Source: Paenibacillus sp. LS1
GTDB taxonomy: Bacteria > Bacillota > Bacilli > Paenibacillales > Paenibacillaceae
Assembly: GCF_026013365.1 (NCBI RefSeq)
Contig: NZ_JAPDOE010000008.1
Span: 62,001-126,000 of the forward strand
DNA: 64,000 nt
Reading direction: 5' to 3'
Of this stretch, positions 9,172-18,248 are shown piece by piece. Every line of letters begins with the position of its first letter. Position 1 is the stretch's first letter. The translations under genes were made by a program, and so were the position numbers. The notes under the pieces are model-generated. The model did not search any database. It was not told where the DNA came from and saw only the letters and a program-made list of their open reading frames with translations.

Positions 9172-9696
9172 TTGCAGATTAATATTCAGAAGCTTTATGA
9201 CAAATATATAACGTTAAACATTCCTAATCCTTCCACTTTAGAGCAGATTCATGATCGACTAACAGAGAAATACTACGCTGAGAAGGTAGATTTAGAAGAG
9301 TTTGCTGACTTACGCAACGACCCTTATGCCGGATTCGATCAGGCGATTGCTGCTTACGTATTTAAGGATGAGAGGGGAACTAAGCAATTAATTAGCTTGA
9401 ACAAGGATGAAGATATCCATGAGCCACTGGAATTTGCATGGATAATCGAATCTACTGTGCGGGGATTTTCTCTTGTATTAAATCTTGAAATCGACGTATT
9501 TTATGGGATGGAAGAGAGTGAGATGACTCTTGGCAATCAACGTTTTGAGGAATATCTGATCCTACTCTATTTAACAGGCTACATTGAGTTTGAAAATGAT
9601 TACTTCATAAATCCATTGCGTGCTCGTTATCGAGAGGGATACAGACTTCGTTATTTTGGCATGCAGAACGGTGATGATAATTATCTATATAAATAG
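9172..9696 (+). CDS. Hypothetical protein, 174 residues
   Basis: The frame starts at TTG 9172 with a weak AGAGG about nine bases upstream. The product is soluble, acidic and Tyr/Leu-rich (FEEYLILLYLTGYIEFENDY), with no signal peptide or membrane segment. I do not recognise a family. It sits in an AT-rich stretch between the quorum-sensing pair and the spo0E-like gene, after a terminator, so it probably has its own promoter. The AT-rich codon usage matches the 3' half of the receptor gene and suggests both belong to an exchanged segment. Confidence 0.65.
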   Translation: MQINIQKLYDKYITLNIPNPSTLEQIHDRLTEKYYAEKVDLEEFADLRNDPYAGFDQAIAAYVFKDERGTKQLISLNKDEDIHEPLEFAWIIESTVRGFSLVLNLEIDVFYGMEESEMTLGNQRFEEYLILLYLTGYIEFENDYFINPLRARYREGYRLRYFGMQNGDDNYLYK

Positions 9697-10006
9697 ATTA
9701 CTTTCTGATAAAGTTATTAATTTTTTTGGAGAGAAAGGTACCAAAAACACGTAGGGAAAAAATGATAATATGTCCATGACTCACTTTGGTGTCAATTGAT
9801 TTGAACTTTCTTGAATACGATATGTAGACATGCTATAAATGTCTTTGCCCACATCTGGTAGAGATGAGCAGAATTCATGTCTCTATGCAAATTGCTTGAT
9901 GTTGAAAGTATCTCGATGTAAATAAATATTTTATTCTGCAAAGGAATAAAATATGAATTTTTTGGCAATGTATCCTAAAATGTTATACAAAGAGGGGGTG
10001 CATGCT

Positions 10007-10195
10007 ATGAGTGAACCGAGGCAGATCAAAGATAAAATCGAACGGAATAGGCAAGAGTTAAGTCGTTTGGCGGAGAATCATGGCATGCAAGACAACAAAG
10101 TCCTTCAACAATCGATGGTACTGGATGAACTGATTAATGAGTATAATCGTTTTAAATATAAGACCGGATTTATGAATAGGCAACCGATTGCATAA
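10007..10195 (+). CDS. Spo0E-family aspartyl-phosphate phosphatase
   Basis: 62 residues from the ATG at 10007, six bases after AGAGGGGGTG; the frame is open from 9953 but has no ribosome site there. The protein is a short helical hairpin with the Spo0E signature QQSMVLDELINEYNRF (the S-x-x-L-D-x-L-I-x-x-Y pattern). Family members dephosphorylate Spo0A~P and delay sporulation. The proximity to a peptide quorum-sensing receptor may be meaningful, since both act on developmental timing, but nothing in the sequence links them directly. Confidence 0.85.
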   Translation: MSEPRQIKDKIERNRQELSRLAENHGMQDNKVLQQSMVLDELINEYNRFKYKTGFMNRQPIA

Positions 10196-10212
10196 TGCAG
10201 TCGGTTGTTTTT
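10181..10212 (+). terminator. Rho-independent terminator after the spo0E-like gene
   Basis: The stem CAACCGATTGCAT / GCAGTCGGTTG overlaps the stop codon and is followed by TTTTTA. Confidence 0.75.
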
Positions 10213-10294
10213 AGTTGGAGTATATGGGGTGGAGTAGAATGGGAAAGAGGCTCCGTTCGTTCCAAGCCTAAAGCCAATAGAGCTAATAAAGATA

Positions 10295-10336
10295 AACAAG
10301 ACTCCAAAACCACGTAGAAGTGGATTTGGAGTCTTT
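10295..10336 (-). terminator. Terminator of the amino acid ABC operon
   Basis: The stem GACTCCAAA...TTTGGAGTC, extended by CCAC/GTGG, lies just after the last permease gene. On the minus strand it is followed by TTGTTT. Confidence 0.6.
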
Positions 10337-10344
10337 GGACTGTC

Positions 10345-10995
10345 TCAATTCATTCGTGCCTCAAGTCGTCTTGCGACAATGGACAGCGCGTAGTTGATGA
10401 CAAAATATAGTACGGCTGCAAGCAGCAGGGCCGGGATGATGTAATCGAAACTTTGACCGCCAAGGATCTGCACGTTGTGCATCAGCTCCGGCAGGGAGAT
10501 GATGATCGCCAGTGATGTATCCTTCAGGAGTGAGATGAACTGGCTGACCATCGGCGGAGACATGCGGCGTAGCGCCTGTGGCATGATGATGCCACCGAGA
10601 GTCTGCATGTAGCTCAGGCCCGAGGAGCGGGCAGCTTCCACCTGGCCACGCTCAACGGACTTCAGACCGCTACGGACGATCTCAGCGATCATCGCGCCTT
10701 CGAACAGACTCAGTCCAACGACCGTGGACCAGAAGACGGACATTTTGATCCCGAGTTGTGGAAGTACGATGTGGATGAAGAAAATGATGAGCAGCAGCGG
10801 TAGATTCCGGATCGTATCCACGATCACCGCCACGATCTGAGAAAGAATAGGGATACGGGTAAACCGCAACGTACCCAGCACAGTGCCAAGCACGAAGCTG
10901 AATACAATAGATAGCCCTGCTACCTGCAGGGTAATCAGGAATCCTTGAAGCAGGAAACGAAGGTTGGGCCAGGCATAGGCCCCGCTAAAGTCCAT
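10345..10995 (-). CDS. glnP: Polar amino acid ABC transporter permease
   Basis: 216 residues, about five membrane segments, with AAGGAGG ten bases upstream of the ATG at 10995. It contains the HisM/GlnP-type EAA loop (EAARSSGLSYMQTLGGIIMP) and an N-terminal segment typical of this permease family (LQGFLITLQVAGLSIVFSFV). It is last in a four-gene minus-strand operon ordered ATPase, binding protein, permease, permease, the same order as Bacillus glnQHMP. The symbol follows that order. The actual substrate (glutamine, glutamate or another polar amino acid) is not determined by sequence. Confidence 0.85.
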   Translation of the reverse strand: MDFSGAYAWPNLRFLLQGFLITLQVAGLSIVFSFVLGTVLGTLRFTRIPILSQIVAVIVDTIRNLPLLLIIFFIHIVLPQLGIKMSVFWSTVVGLSLFEGAMIAEIVRSGLKSVERGQVEAARSSGLSYMQTLGGIIMPQALRRMSPPMVSQFISLLKDTSLAIIISLPELMHNVQILGGQSFDYIIPALLLAAVLYFVINYALSIVARRLEARMN

Positions 10996-11077
10996 ATTTT
11001 ATTAGCCTCCTTCTGTATGCAGGAATGGAATATCCGATATATCGCCCCAAAAATCAACACAACTACAAGTCGATCTG

Positions 11078-11800
11078 TTACATGGTGACCTGACCTGCTG
11101 GTTTGTTCTTCTTTGGTTTGCCCTTGGTGCTACGCGCCTCTGCATCGCTCTGCCCGAACCTGCGCTCCATATAATGCACCAGGAAGCTGAGTGGTAGTGT
11201 CAGCACCAGATAGAACAGCGCAACAATGGTGTACACACTTAGCGGCTGGAACGTATCCGAGTTAACGAGGTCGGCAAAATACATGAGATCCATGCCGGCG
11301 ACGACGGCAAGAATGGATGAGTTTTTGACCAGATTGATAAACTGGTTGCCAATGGACGGCAACACAATCTTGATGGCCTGAGGCAGAATGATCAGGTTCA
11401 TGGCCTGTACATAGGACAAGCCGGAGGATCTTGCTGCTTCCAGCTGTCCACGCGGCACAGTCTGAATGCCCGCTCGGATCGCTTCAGCAATGAAAGCGGC
11501 CGTGTAGATGGTTAGGCCCAGAGTACCGGAGACAAACCCATCCAGCGAAATGCCGAGTGCAGGCAGTCCAAGATAGAAGAAAAATACAACCAGCAGCAGC
11601 GGGATGTTTCGGATAAATTCCACAAACCCCGTACCGATCCAGTTCAGCGGTTTTACAGGGGATATCCGAAAAATGGCCAGAATAGCGCCAAGGATAAAGC
11701 TGCCGATCAGAGCCATAATGCTCACTTGAATGGTATTCAGGAATCCTTCCAGGAAACGATCCGAGTGTCGCATCAGTACGTTGAAATCCAATGTGCCCAT
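11078..11800 (-). CDS. glnM: Polar amino acid ABC transporter permease
   Basis: 240 residues. The start at 11800 has CGGAGG ten bases upstream. It is homologous to the neighbouring permease, with the same EAA motif (EAARSSGLSYVQAMNLIILP) and membrane layout, plus a basic C-terminal tail (TKGKPKKNKPAG). Together the two permeases form the heterodimeric membrane channel of a polar amino acid importer fed by the binding protein at 11902 and driven by the ATPase at 12772. Confidence 0.85.
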   Translation of the reverse strand: MGTLDFNVLMRHSDRFLEGFLNTIQVSIMALIGSFILGAILAIFRISPVKPLNWIGTGFVEFIRNIPLLLVVFFFYLGLPALGISLDGFVSGTLGLTIYTAAFIAEAIRAGIQTVPRGQLEAARSSGLSYVQAMNLIILPQAIKIVLPSIGNQFINLVKNSSILAVVAGMDLMYFADLVNSDTFQPLSVYTIVALFYLVLTLPLSFLVHYMERRFGQSDAEARSTKGKPKKNKPAGQVTM

Positions 11801-11901
11801 ATAGGCGAAGCCTCCGTTCTCCAGATGTAGAAACGGCGATTACGCCTGCTCATGCATCGCATCCAGCAGACGAAGTCGCCGCTTACTCATCATTAATCGG
11901 G

Positions 11902-12732
11902 TTACTCGGGCTTCGCGCCCAGCCATTTCTCATGTAATGTGTCGTATTCCCCGCTGTCTTGCATGCTTTTGAGCAATGTGTTGACCTCTTCGACGAAGGC
12001 GGTGTCGCCTTTGCGAATGGCCATACCATAAGGTTCACTTGTGAAATTTCCGCCAACCAGTTGGAAGCTGTTATCCGTCTGTTGCATACCGATGAGGATG
12101 ATGTTATCTGTGGTCAGCGCTTCGCCTTTACCGGCCTTGAGAGCGGTGAACGCATCCTGATAGTTATCGAATTCAAGCACTTCAGCATCCGGGGCTTTCT
12201 CACGAATGTTCTGAGCGGATGTGGAGCCTTTCACCGCGAGCACTTTCACACCGCTAAGGCTTTCCAGGCCAGTAATCGCACTATCATTTTTCACGAGCAG
12301 GGACTGCCCTGCTTCAAAGTAAACGTCACTGAAATCCACCTGTTCCTTACGCTCATCCGTAATCGTCATCGTGGCGATAATGATGTCGATGTCTCCATTT
12401 TGCAGCATGGGAATACGCGTCTTGGAAGTGACCTCTTTCAGCTCGACCTTCGTTTCATCTCCGAGGATCTGCTTGGCGAGTGCCTTGGCGATATCAATGT
12501 CGAACCCTTTAACGTTGCCACTTGCGGGATCTTTCAATCCGAATAGCTTCGTATCATATTTCACGCCAGCAATGAGTTTGCCGCGCTCTTTAATCTGCTC
12601 AATCGTGCCTTTCGCCTCAGCATCACCACCACCGCTGGCGGAAGGTGTATCTGTACCTGTACTACAACCTGACAATACAAGCGAGAGAATGAGGACGAGC
12701 ATAAATGATGGCCATTTCAATAATTTCTTCAT
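11902..12732 (-). CDS. glnH: Amino acid ABC transporter substrate-binding lipoprotein
   Basis: 276 residues with a lipoprotein signal: a basic start MKKLLKW, a hydrophobic core and the lipobox LVLSGC. The mature protein is a family 3 solute-binding protein (GFDIDIAKALAKQILGDETK; then IIATMTITDERKEQVDFSDV and ALTTDNIILIGMQQTDNSFQ). It catches the amino acid outside the membrane for the two adjacent permeases. Glutamate/glutamine/aspartate-type binding is suggested by family and operon order, not proven. It starts 39 bp after the ATPase gene ends. Confidence 0.88.
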   Translation of the reverse strand: MKKLLKWPSFMLVLILSLVLSGCSTGTDTPSASGGGDAEAKGTIEQIKERGKLIAGVKYDTKLFGLKDPASGNVKGFDIDIAKALAKQILGDETKVELKEVTSKTRIPMLQNGDIDIIIATMTITDERKEQVDFSDVYFEAGQSLLVKNDSAITGLESLSGVKVLAVKGSTSAQNIREKAPDAEVLEFDNYQDAFTALKAGKGEALTTDNIILIGMQQTDNSFQLVGGNFTSEPYGMAIRKGDTAFVEEVNTLLKSMQDSGEYDTLHEKWLGAKPE

Positions 12733-12771
12733 GAATAAAGACCCCTTTCAAAATGGAATAGTGGATTATTC

Positions 12772-13500
12772 TCAATGATGAATCAGACGGCTCAGGAATT
12801 GCTGTGCTCGTTCTTCTCTGGGGTTGTCAAAAAATTCAGCGGCGGTGGCCTCTTCTACAATTCGGCCTTCATCCATGAAGATGACCCGGTCGGCAACTTC
12901 GCGGGCGAATCCCATCTCATGGGTAACGACGACCATGGTCATGCCATTATGGGCAAGGGAGCGCATAACATCGAGGACTTCCCCGATCATCTCGGGATCG
13001 AGTGCAGAGGTGGGTTCGTCAAAAAGCATGATTTTGGGCTCCATGGCGAGTCCCCTGGCGATGGCTACCCGTTGTTGCTGTCCACCGGACAACTGGGAGG
13101 GATAACTGTCTGCTTTGTCGGCAATGCCTACCCGGGTCAGATACTTCATTGCCGTTGATGCTGCCTGTTCTTTGGGTTGTTTGCGCACCTTCATGGGTGC
13201 AAGGGTAATGTTATCGATGACTTTTTTGTGAGGATAGAGATTGAAGTGTTGAAATACCATGCCGATGTCACGGCGGAAGAGGTTAATGTCCACCTTTTTC
13301 TGATGTAGAGGGATCCCACTGACGACAAGTTCACCTTCGGTAATGGTCTCTAGACGATTAATACAGCGGAGTAATGTGCTTTTGCCCGAGCCGGAAGGTC
13401 CGATAATGACGACGACCTCTCCTTCTTCAATGTGAAGATGGATATCTTTGAGGACATGAAAATGACCGAAATGCTTTTGGACACCCCTAAATTCAATCAA
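12772..13500 (-). CDS. glnQ: Amino acid ABC transporter ATP-binding protein
   Basis: 242 residues. The likely start is TTG at 13500, seven bases after AGGATGGGG. The resulting N-terminus IEFRGVQKHFGHFHVLKD matches the usual GlnQ beginning, and the frame's earlier TTG at 13524 would add eight atypical residues. Walker A GPSGSGKST, Q-loop MVFQHFNLYPH, signature LSGGQQQR, Walker B IMLFDEPTSALD and the H-loop VVVTHE are all present. It is the first gene of the importer operon and supplies energy for the two permeases. Confidence 0.9.
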   Translation of the reverse strand: MIEFRGVQKHFGHFHVLKDIHLHIEEGEVVVIIGPSGSGKSTLLRCINRLETITEGELVVSGIPLHQKKVDINLFRRDIGMVFQHFNLYPHKKVIDNITLAPMKVRKQPKEQAASTAMKYLTRVGIADKADSYPSQLSGGQQQRVAIARGLAMEPKIMLFDEPTSALDPEMIGEVLDVMRSLAHNGMTMVVVTHEMGFAREVADRVIFMDEGRIVEEATAAEFFDNPREERAQQFLSRLIHH

Positions 13501-13524
13501 GAGTACACCCCATCCTTTCTGCAA

Positions 13525-13978
13525 CGTTTGTGTGGAAAAGGAATAATAAGGAATTAATTGAAACTAGTTATTTAATCATACATAGTCATCCTGCTTATGG
13601 CAATTGGTTTGTGATAAAACATGACATAAGTAATGGTCTTTCTAGGGCTATAGCCAGTAATTGTGTTATATATCTGTCAAGTTATTAAATCTCTTGTGAC
13701 GAATCCTGACAGAAAAATGAATCTAATCTCCTAGTTATTTACCAACCTTTGGAATAGATGTATAGAGTATACTGAAAGTGATGTTCGATTTATGACTCTG
13801 TTCAACAGAACAAATTCCATCAAGTTCTAACCGTACATGGCAAAAAAGCTCAACCCTGTGCATCATGCCATTGATATGATGGAGCGGAGAGCACCTGTCT
13901 GAACGTAAAAAAAGAAGGTCGTAGCGAAATATTGATCCCATAACGATACATTACAAGTAGAGAGGATGATTCTGCACG
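13525..13978. other. Intergenic region between divergent amino acid importer and GH28 gene
   Basis: About 450 AT-rich bases that must hold both promoters. I see no convincing -35/-10 pair with correct spacing, no riboswitch and no gene. The open frame on the minus strand at 13735-13941 has no ribosome site. Confidence 0.5.
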
Positions 13979-15592
13979 ATGAATACATATCACTCCCCAT
14001 TATCGACAGGAGCAAGTGCTCCGTCCGATGTTCGAGCTTATGAAGTTAATTTGCCTGTCATTCCTGCTCAGGAATTTCAAATTACAGACTATGGAGCTGT
14101 TGGAGACGGTGTAACGGATAATACGGAGATGTTCAGACTTGCCATTGCGTCATGTGCCGAAGCAGGAGGTGGCAGAATCGTAATCCCTGCCGGGGTATGG
14201 CTCACAGGCCCGATTGTAATGCGTAGCCGTATCGAACTACATGTGGAAGCAGGGGCACTGGTGACGTTTAGCCGAGATTTTGATCGATACCCATTAATTG
14301 CGTCAAGCTTCGAAGGCTGGCAGGTGGTACGTTGCCAATCCCCGATCGATGGGGATCAACTGGAGGATATTGCGATTACTGGTGAGGGGATATGGGATGG
14401 TGGCGGGGAAGCGTGGCGTCCGGTGAAACGCTCCAAAATGACCGCTTCACAATGGAACCGATTGGTTGACTCGGGTGGCGTTGTTGAGCAATCCAGTGGA
14501 GATGAAGAGATCTGGTGGCCATCCGCATCTGCACGTGAAGGCGGTACCATTGCGAATCGTTTGCATCAGGAGCAAGTACGTGACGTGGCATCTTATGAAG
14601 AAGTCAGAGACTTTCTACGCCCTAACATGGTCAGCTTGCGCAGATGCAAACGGGTATTGCTGGACGGTCCAACGTTCCAGAACTCGCCTGCATGGAATCT
14701 ACACCCATGGGCATCGGAGCATGTAACCATTCGTAACGTGAGTGTACGGAATCCATGGTTTTCACAGAATGGAGATGGGTTGGACATTGAATCCTGCCGT
14801 CATGTGGTGGTGGAGAAGAGTGTATTCGATGTCGGTGATGATGCGATCTGTCTGAAATCAGGCAAGGACGCCGAAGGTCGTGAACTTGGTCTCCCATCCG
14901 AGTACATCACCATTCGGGATTGCACGGTGTATCACGGTCATGGCGGTTTTGTCATTGGCAGTGAAATGTCCGGTGGTGTACGGCATGTGCGTGTGTCGGA
15001 TTGTACGTTTATCGGAACGGACATTGGACTTCGCTTCAAAAGCGCACGTGGACGCGGCGGGGTGGTTGAGGATATTCAGATTGAGCGTATATATATGAAA
15101 GATATCATTATGGAAGCGATCTCGTTTTCCTTTTTCTATGCGAATCAGGAAGGGTCTGCCCGGGGCAGTGATCTGTCTCAGGAGATTAGCGAAGAGACGC
15201 CAGTGTTCCGGGATATTCGAATATCGGATGTGGTCTGTGCCGGTGCCGACACTGCATTGCTCGTGAGTGGGTTGCCGGAGTTGCCTTTGGATGGCGTTAG
15301 AATCGAGCGCTACAACGTGCAAGCCCGCAGTGGTGTTCAATGTGGTCATGCGAAACATCTGCATATCGCTGAATTACAGGCGCAGATCACGGAAGGTCCG
15401 CTAATTCATTTGCATCAGTGCAAAGGGGCAGAGCTGGAAGATATTAAAGGCAAGGGTGCAGATGGCCGCCTTCTGATGGTGACCGGACACGAGTCCGCTG
15501 GCATTGTATGTCGTGAAGGGGATGCCGACACAGACGGTCGTCAGATCTCTGTTGGTCCTGAGGTACGAAGTGGTGTGATCATTCGCAGGTAA
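13979..15592 (+). CDS. Glycoside hydrolase family 28 protein (polygalacturonase-like)
   Basis: 537 residues without a signal peptide, so it is probably cytoplasmic. An N-terminal pectate-lyase-like beta-helix start (FQITDYGAVGDGVTDNTEMF) is followed by the GH28 catalytic motifs: NGDGLDIESC near residue 264 (NTDG equivalent), VGDDAICLKSGKD near 286, GHGGFVIGSEMSGGV near 320 with the conserved His, and LRFKSARGRGG (the RIK equivalent). Family members hydrolyse alpha-1,4-galacturonosyl or rhamnogalacturonan linkages. A cytoplasmic GH28 usually removes terminal units from imported pectin oligomers. The convergent AraC-type gene at 15763 is its likely regulator. GAGAGG precedes the ATG. Confidence 0.88.
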   Translation: MNTYHSPLSTGASAPSDVRAYEVNLPVIPAQEFQITDYGAVGDGVTDNTEMFRLAIASCAEAGGGRIVIPAGVWLTGPIVMRSRIELHVEAGALVTFSRDFDRYPLIASSFEGWQVVRCQSPIDGDQLEDIAITGEGIWDGGGEAWRPVKRSKMTASQWNRLVDSGGVVEQSSGDEEIWWPSASAREGGTIANRLHQEQVRDVASYEEVRDFLRPNMVSLRRCKRVLLDGPTFQNSPAWNLHPWASEHVTIRNVSVRNPWFSQNGDGLDIESCRHVVVEKSVFDVGDDAICLKSGKDAEGRELGLPSEYITIRDCTVYHGHGGFVIGSEMSGGVRHVRVSDCTFIGTDIGLRFKSARGRGGVVEDIQIERIYMKDIIMEAISFSFFYANQEGSARGSDLSQEISEETPVFRDIRISDVVCAGADTALLVSGLPELPLDGVRIERYNVQARSGVQCGHAKHLHIAELQAQITEGPLIHLHQCKGAELEDIKGKGADGRLLMVTGHESAGIVCREGDADTDGRQISVGPEVRSGVIIRR

Positions 15593-15762
15593 AAGGTGTG
15601 TAACAGGTAAACGGTATGTATTTAGGTTTATAAAAGTTGGTCCAATTCAGCCGTAGTGGCGTAGCTATAGATCCAGTAATCAAGGCGCTTCTCGCTATAA
15701 GAGGTGAGTAATCTCTGGAGCAAGGCTATCCACTCGGCTTCTATATGATGTTATTTAAGGAT

Positions 15763-16614
15763 CTACCGGTGTTCCTTGCGATAGCGCAGCGGTGTTGTAC
15801 CGGTGACCTGTTTGAATGTTTTGTTAAAATGAGCCGTATGCTCAAATCCTACCTTCTCTGCGATCATCTGGACACGCTCTTGTGTGGACAGCAATCTTCG
15901 TTGTGCTTCCCGGACCCGGACAACGCGCAAATATTCGCTAAACCGAAACCCGGTAAATCGGCTGAACATCCGGCTCAGATAGGATGGGCTGATATAGAAA
16001 CGATTGGCTGCACCCTCCAGCGTAAGTGGTTCCGTATAGTTGTTATTTACATAAGTGACAATTTCGCTGATTTTGTCCTGCATCGGATGCAACGGACCTG
16101 GGCATGATTGCCGGATGACCTCCTCCACCCGATGAATACGAATCAAAAGTTGGGCAAGCAGGCTTCTGACCGCGATCTCATAGTGAGGGCGGCGCTCTTT
16201 GCATTCTTGCAGCATCTGCCACAATATGCGCTCCATCTCGGGCTGTTCCGCTTCAGGCAGGTGAAGGAGTCTTGAGCAATTAAAAGGCAGCAGGCCACAT
16301 ATGCCGAGTTCCATCCCCGTCGCAAAAGCAGGCGAAAAACCGATTAGAATCCGTTCGAATCCCGGAATGCTTCCTTTGGAGGTGGTATGTACATCGTGTG
16401 GATTGATCAGAATAAAATCACCCTTGCGGGCGGATAAAATCTGACCATTCATGGAGTAGACCCGCTCACCTTCAAGCAGATAATACAGTTCATAGAACGG
16501 ATGAGCATGAGGCTGTGGCATACCGTTCCCATCCTGTCTGCGCATATGTTCAATGGTAAATGAATGTTCCCCGATTCGATATTTGGGTCCAATCCGATCC
16601 TCTATGAGACTCAT
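15763..16614 (-). CDS. AraC-family regulator with N-terminal cupin domain
   Basis: 283 residues. The ATG at 16614 has GAGGGGTG seven bases upstream, and the frame extension to 16662 is rejected. The N-terminal cupin reads PQPHAHPFYELYYLLEGERV. The C-terminal AraC domain has two HTHs (LEGAANRFYISPSYLSRMFS and MIAEKVGFEHTAHFNKTFKQ). Regulators of this shape next to glycoside hydrolases usually sense an intracellular sugar breakdown product and activate the utilisation genes. A catabolite-responsive element lies 67 bp upstream, so expression is probably glucose-repressed. Confidence 0.88.
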   Translation of the reverse strand: MSLIEDRIGPKYRIGEHSFTIEHMRRQDGNGMPQPHAHPFYELYYLLEGERVYSMNGQILSARKGDFILINPHDVHTTSKGSIPGFERILIGFSPAFATGMELGICGLLPFNCSRLLHLPEAEQPEMERILWQMLQECKERRPHYEIAVRSLLAQLLIRIHRVEEVIRQSCPGPLHPMQDKISEIVTYVNNNYTEPLTLEGAANRFYISPSYLSRMFSRFTGFRFSEYLRVVRVREAQRRLLSTQERVQMIAEKVGFEHTAHFNKTFKQVTGTTPLRYRKEHR

Positions 16615-16680
16615 GGTACAGCACCCCTCTGCTTCACGGATTAACAACGATATCCATATCATAACGGAAAATCCATCTTT

Positions 16681-16696
16681 TTGTAAACGCTATCAT
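16681..16696. promoter_or_regulatory. Catabolite-responsive element (cre, CcpA site)
   Basis: TTGTAAACGCTATCAT matches every position of the firmicute cre consensus WTGNAARCGNWWWCAW. It lies 67 bp upstream of the AraC-type regulator start, in the region shared with the divergent cupin gene, and suggests CcpA control of the pectin-utilisation regulator. Confidence 0.65.
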
Positions 16697-16871
16697 TGGA
16701 AATGAAATATTTCTTTAATCATATCGTTAAATACCGGGAGAACGAATCTGGCATGGCCCATGTGCGCTGTCAAGGTGACAAAACTTGAATGATGTTTTAG
16801 AGTAGGGAGAGAGAGGCAAAACTCTGGTTAAGGAGTGTCTCGAATATGATTTGGAAGGAAGGAAACAGGTT

Positions 16872-17333
16872 ATGACGACACATGAATTATCGCCATTGGT
16901 TGCTGCGCTCAATATGCAACCTCACGTTGAAGGCGGTTGGTATAAGGAAGAATGGAAGGCATCCTATCAGATTCCTCAATCCGTTCTGCCGGATGCATAC
17001 TCCGGCCCACGATTCTCGGCAAGTTCCACGTATTTCTTGCTTCACGCACATGAGATCTCCGAGTGGCATACGGTTCTGTCCGATGAACTTTGGCTGTGGC
17101 ACAGCGGCAGTCCAGTTGAACTGAAGCTGGGCGGCAACGGGGAGAACCCGGAGAACGAGGAAGTTCTCGTTCTGGGAATGGATATTGCTGCAGGACAATC
17201 ACCACAGGTGCTCGTTCCTGCCGGCGTATGGCAGACAGCACGCCCGCTGGGCGATGAGCCTGTACTGGTAACTTGCGTAGTAGCGCCAGGTTTCCACTTT
17301 GATGATTTCAAGCTGGTATCCAAAGGAGAATAG
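16872..17333 (+). CDS. Cupin-fold protein of the DUF985 family
   Basis: 153 residues. The start is ATG 16872, with repeated GGAAGGAAGG upstream; the frame's earlier TTG at 16851 overlaps that ribosome site. Family hallmarks are MQPHVEGGWYKEEW at the N-terminus, SSTYFLLHAHEISEWHTVLS with the cupin metal-type His residues, and ACVVAPGFHF-like wording at the end (TCVVAPGFHFDDFKL). Members are small single-domain cupins, some tied to sugar metabolism, with no settled enzymatic role. It ends at a shared bidirectional terminator with the aldo/keto reductase. Confidence 0.85.
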   Translation: MTTHELSPLVAALNMQPHVEGGWYKEEWKASYQIPQSVLPDAYSGPRFSASSTYFLLHAHEISEWHTVLSDELWLWHSGSPVELKLGGNGENPENEEVLVLGMDIAAGQSPQVLVPAGVWQTARPLGDEPVLVTCVVAPGFHFDDFKLVSKGE

Positions 17334-17355
17334 TAAGTACTTGATATGAGAAATG

Positions 17356-17403
17356 AAAATCCCGATCCGAGATGCTCAGGGCATCCGAATCGGGATTTTT
17401 TAG
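17356..17403. terminator. Strong bidirectional terminator
   Basis: The long stem AAAATCCCGATCCGAGATGC / GCATCCGAATCGGGATTTTTT has A- and T-tracts on both sides. It lies between the convergent DUF985 (+) and aldo/keto reductase (-) genes. Confidence 0.85.
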
Positions 17404-17420
17404 TTATTTGAATGATGTAG

Positions 17421-18248
17421 TTAGAAGTTAAAGTTGTCTGGATCCGAACCAAAGCGTTTGTTCTCGTTCAGGCCGTTAATCTGCTCTACTTCTTCCGAAG
17501 TTAATTCAAAATCGTAGAGATCGGCATTCGCGTGAATACGTTCCGGCGTAACGGATTTCGGTATGGTCACGATGCCGTTCTGCAGATCCCAGCGCAGAAT
17601 TACTTGTGCGGGGGACTTGCTGTATTTGGCGGCGATGTCCTGAAGCAACGGATGCTCCATCAGATGACCTTGTCCGAGGGGAGACCAGGCTTCGATCTGA
17701 ATCTGATGTTTGTTGCAGTACTCACGAAGCTCTGATTGGATCAGTAGTGGATGAAGCTCCACCTGATTAACTGCTGGTTTGATCGTGGCATCGATCATCA
17801 AGTCTTCCAGATGGTGAATCTGGAAATTGCTCACACCGATCGCGCGGATGCGTCCTTCTTTATGGAGCTTCTCCAGCGCTCGCCATGTATCTTTGTACTT
17901 GCCTTTGACCGGCCAGTGGATGAGATAGAGATCCAGGTACTCCAGTTCGAGTCGTTCCATACTTGCCTCGAAGGCAGCTAGCGTGGATTCATATCCTTGA
18001 TCACTATTCCATACTTTAGTGGTGATGAACAGATCCTCACGGGCTACTCCGGATTCACGAATACCTTGAGCAACACCCGTTTCGTTGTTATACGCTTTGG
18101 CTGTATCGATGCTGCGATACCCGGCTTGAATGGCCGTTTTGACAGCATGAACGACTTCGTCTCCGTCTTTAACTTTGAACACCCCAAAACCTAGCCATGG
18201 CATTTTGACTCCGTTATAGAGCGTGGTTGTGTCCTGCACGTGTTTCAT
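17421..18248 (-). CDS. Aldo/keto reductase (AKR5-like)
   Basis: 275 residues from ATG 18248, with GAGGAGG upstream; the in-frame ATG at 18278 lies before that ribosome site. The catalytic tetrad is intact: Asp48 and Tyr53 (IDTAKAYNNE), Lys78 (FITTKVWN) and His111 (YLIHWPVKGKYKD). The NADPH-binding end reads ILRWDLQNGIVTIPKSVTPE. Relatives such as Bacillus YvgN reduce methylglyoxal and other aldehydes. It is a single gene. Confidence 0.92.
   Translation of the reverse strand: MKHVQDTTTLYNGVKMPWLGFGVFKVKDGDEVVHAVKTAIQAGYRSIDTAKAYNNETGVAQGIRESGVAREDLFITTKVWNSDQGYESTLAAFEASMERLELEYLDLYLIHWPVKGKYKDTWRALEKLHKEGRIRAIGVSNFQIHHLEDLMIDATIKPAVNQVELHPLLIQSELREYCNKHQIQIEAWSPLGQGHLMEHPLLQDIAAKYSKSPAQVILRWDLQNGIVTIPKSVTPERIHANADLYDFELTSEEVEQINGLNENKRFGSDPDNFNF

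Noticed and set aside
13735..13941. 68-codon minus-strand open frame in the amino acid importer/GH28 gap
   Set aside because: No ribosome site, no coherent protein features and no terminator; probably chance.
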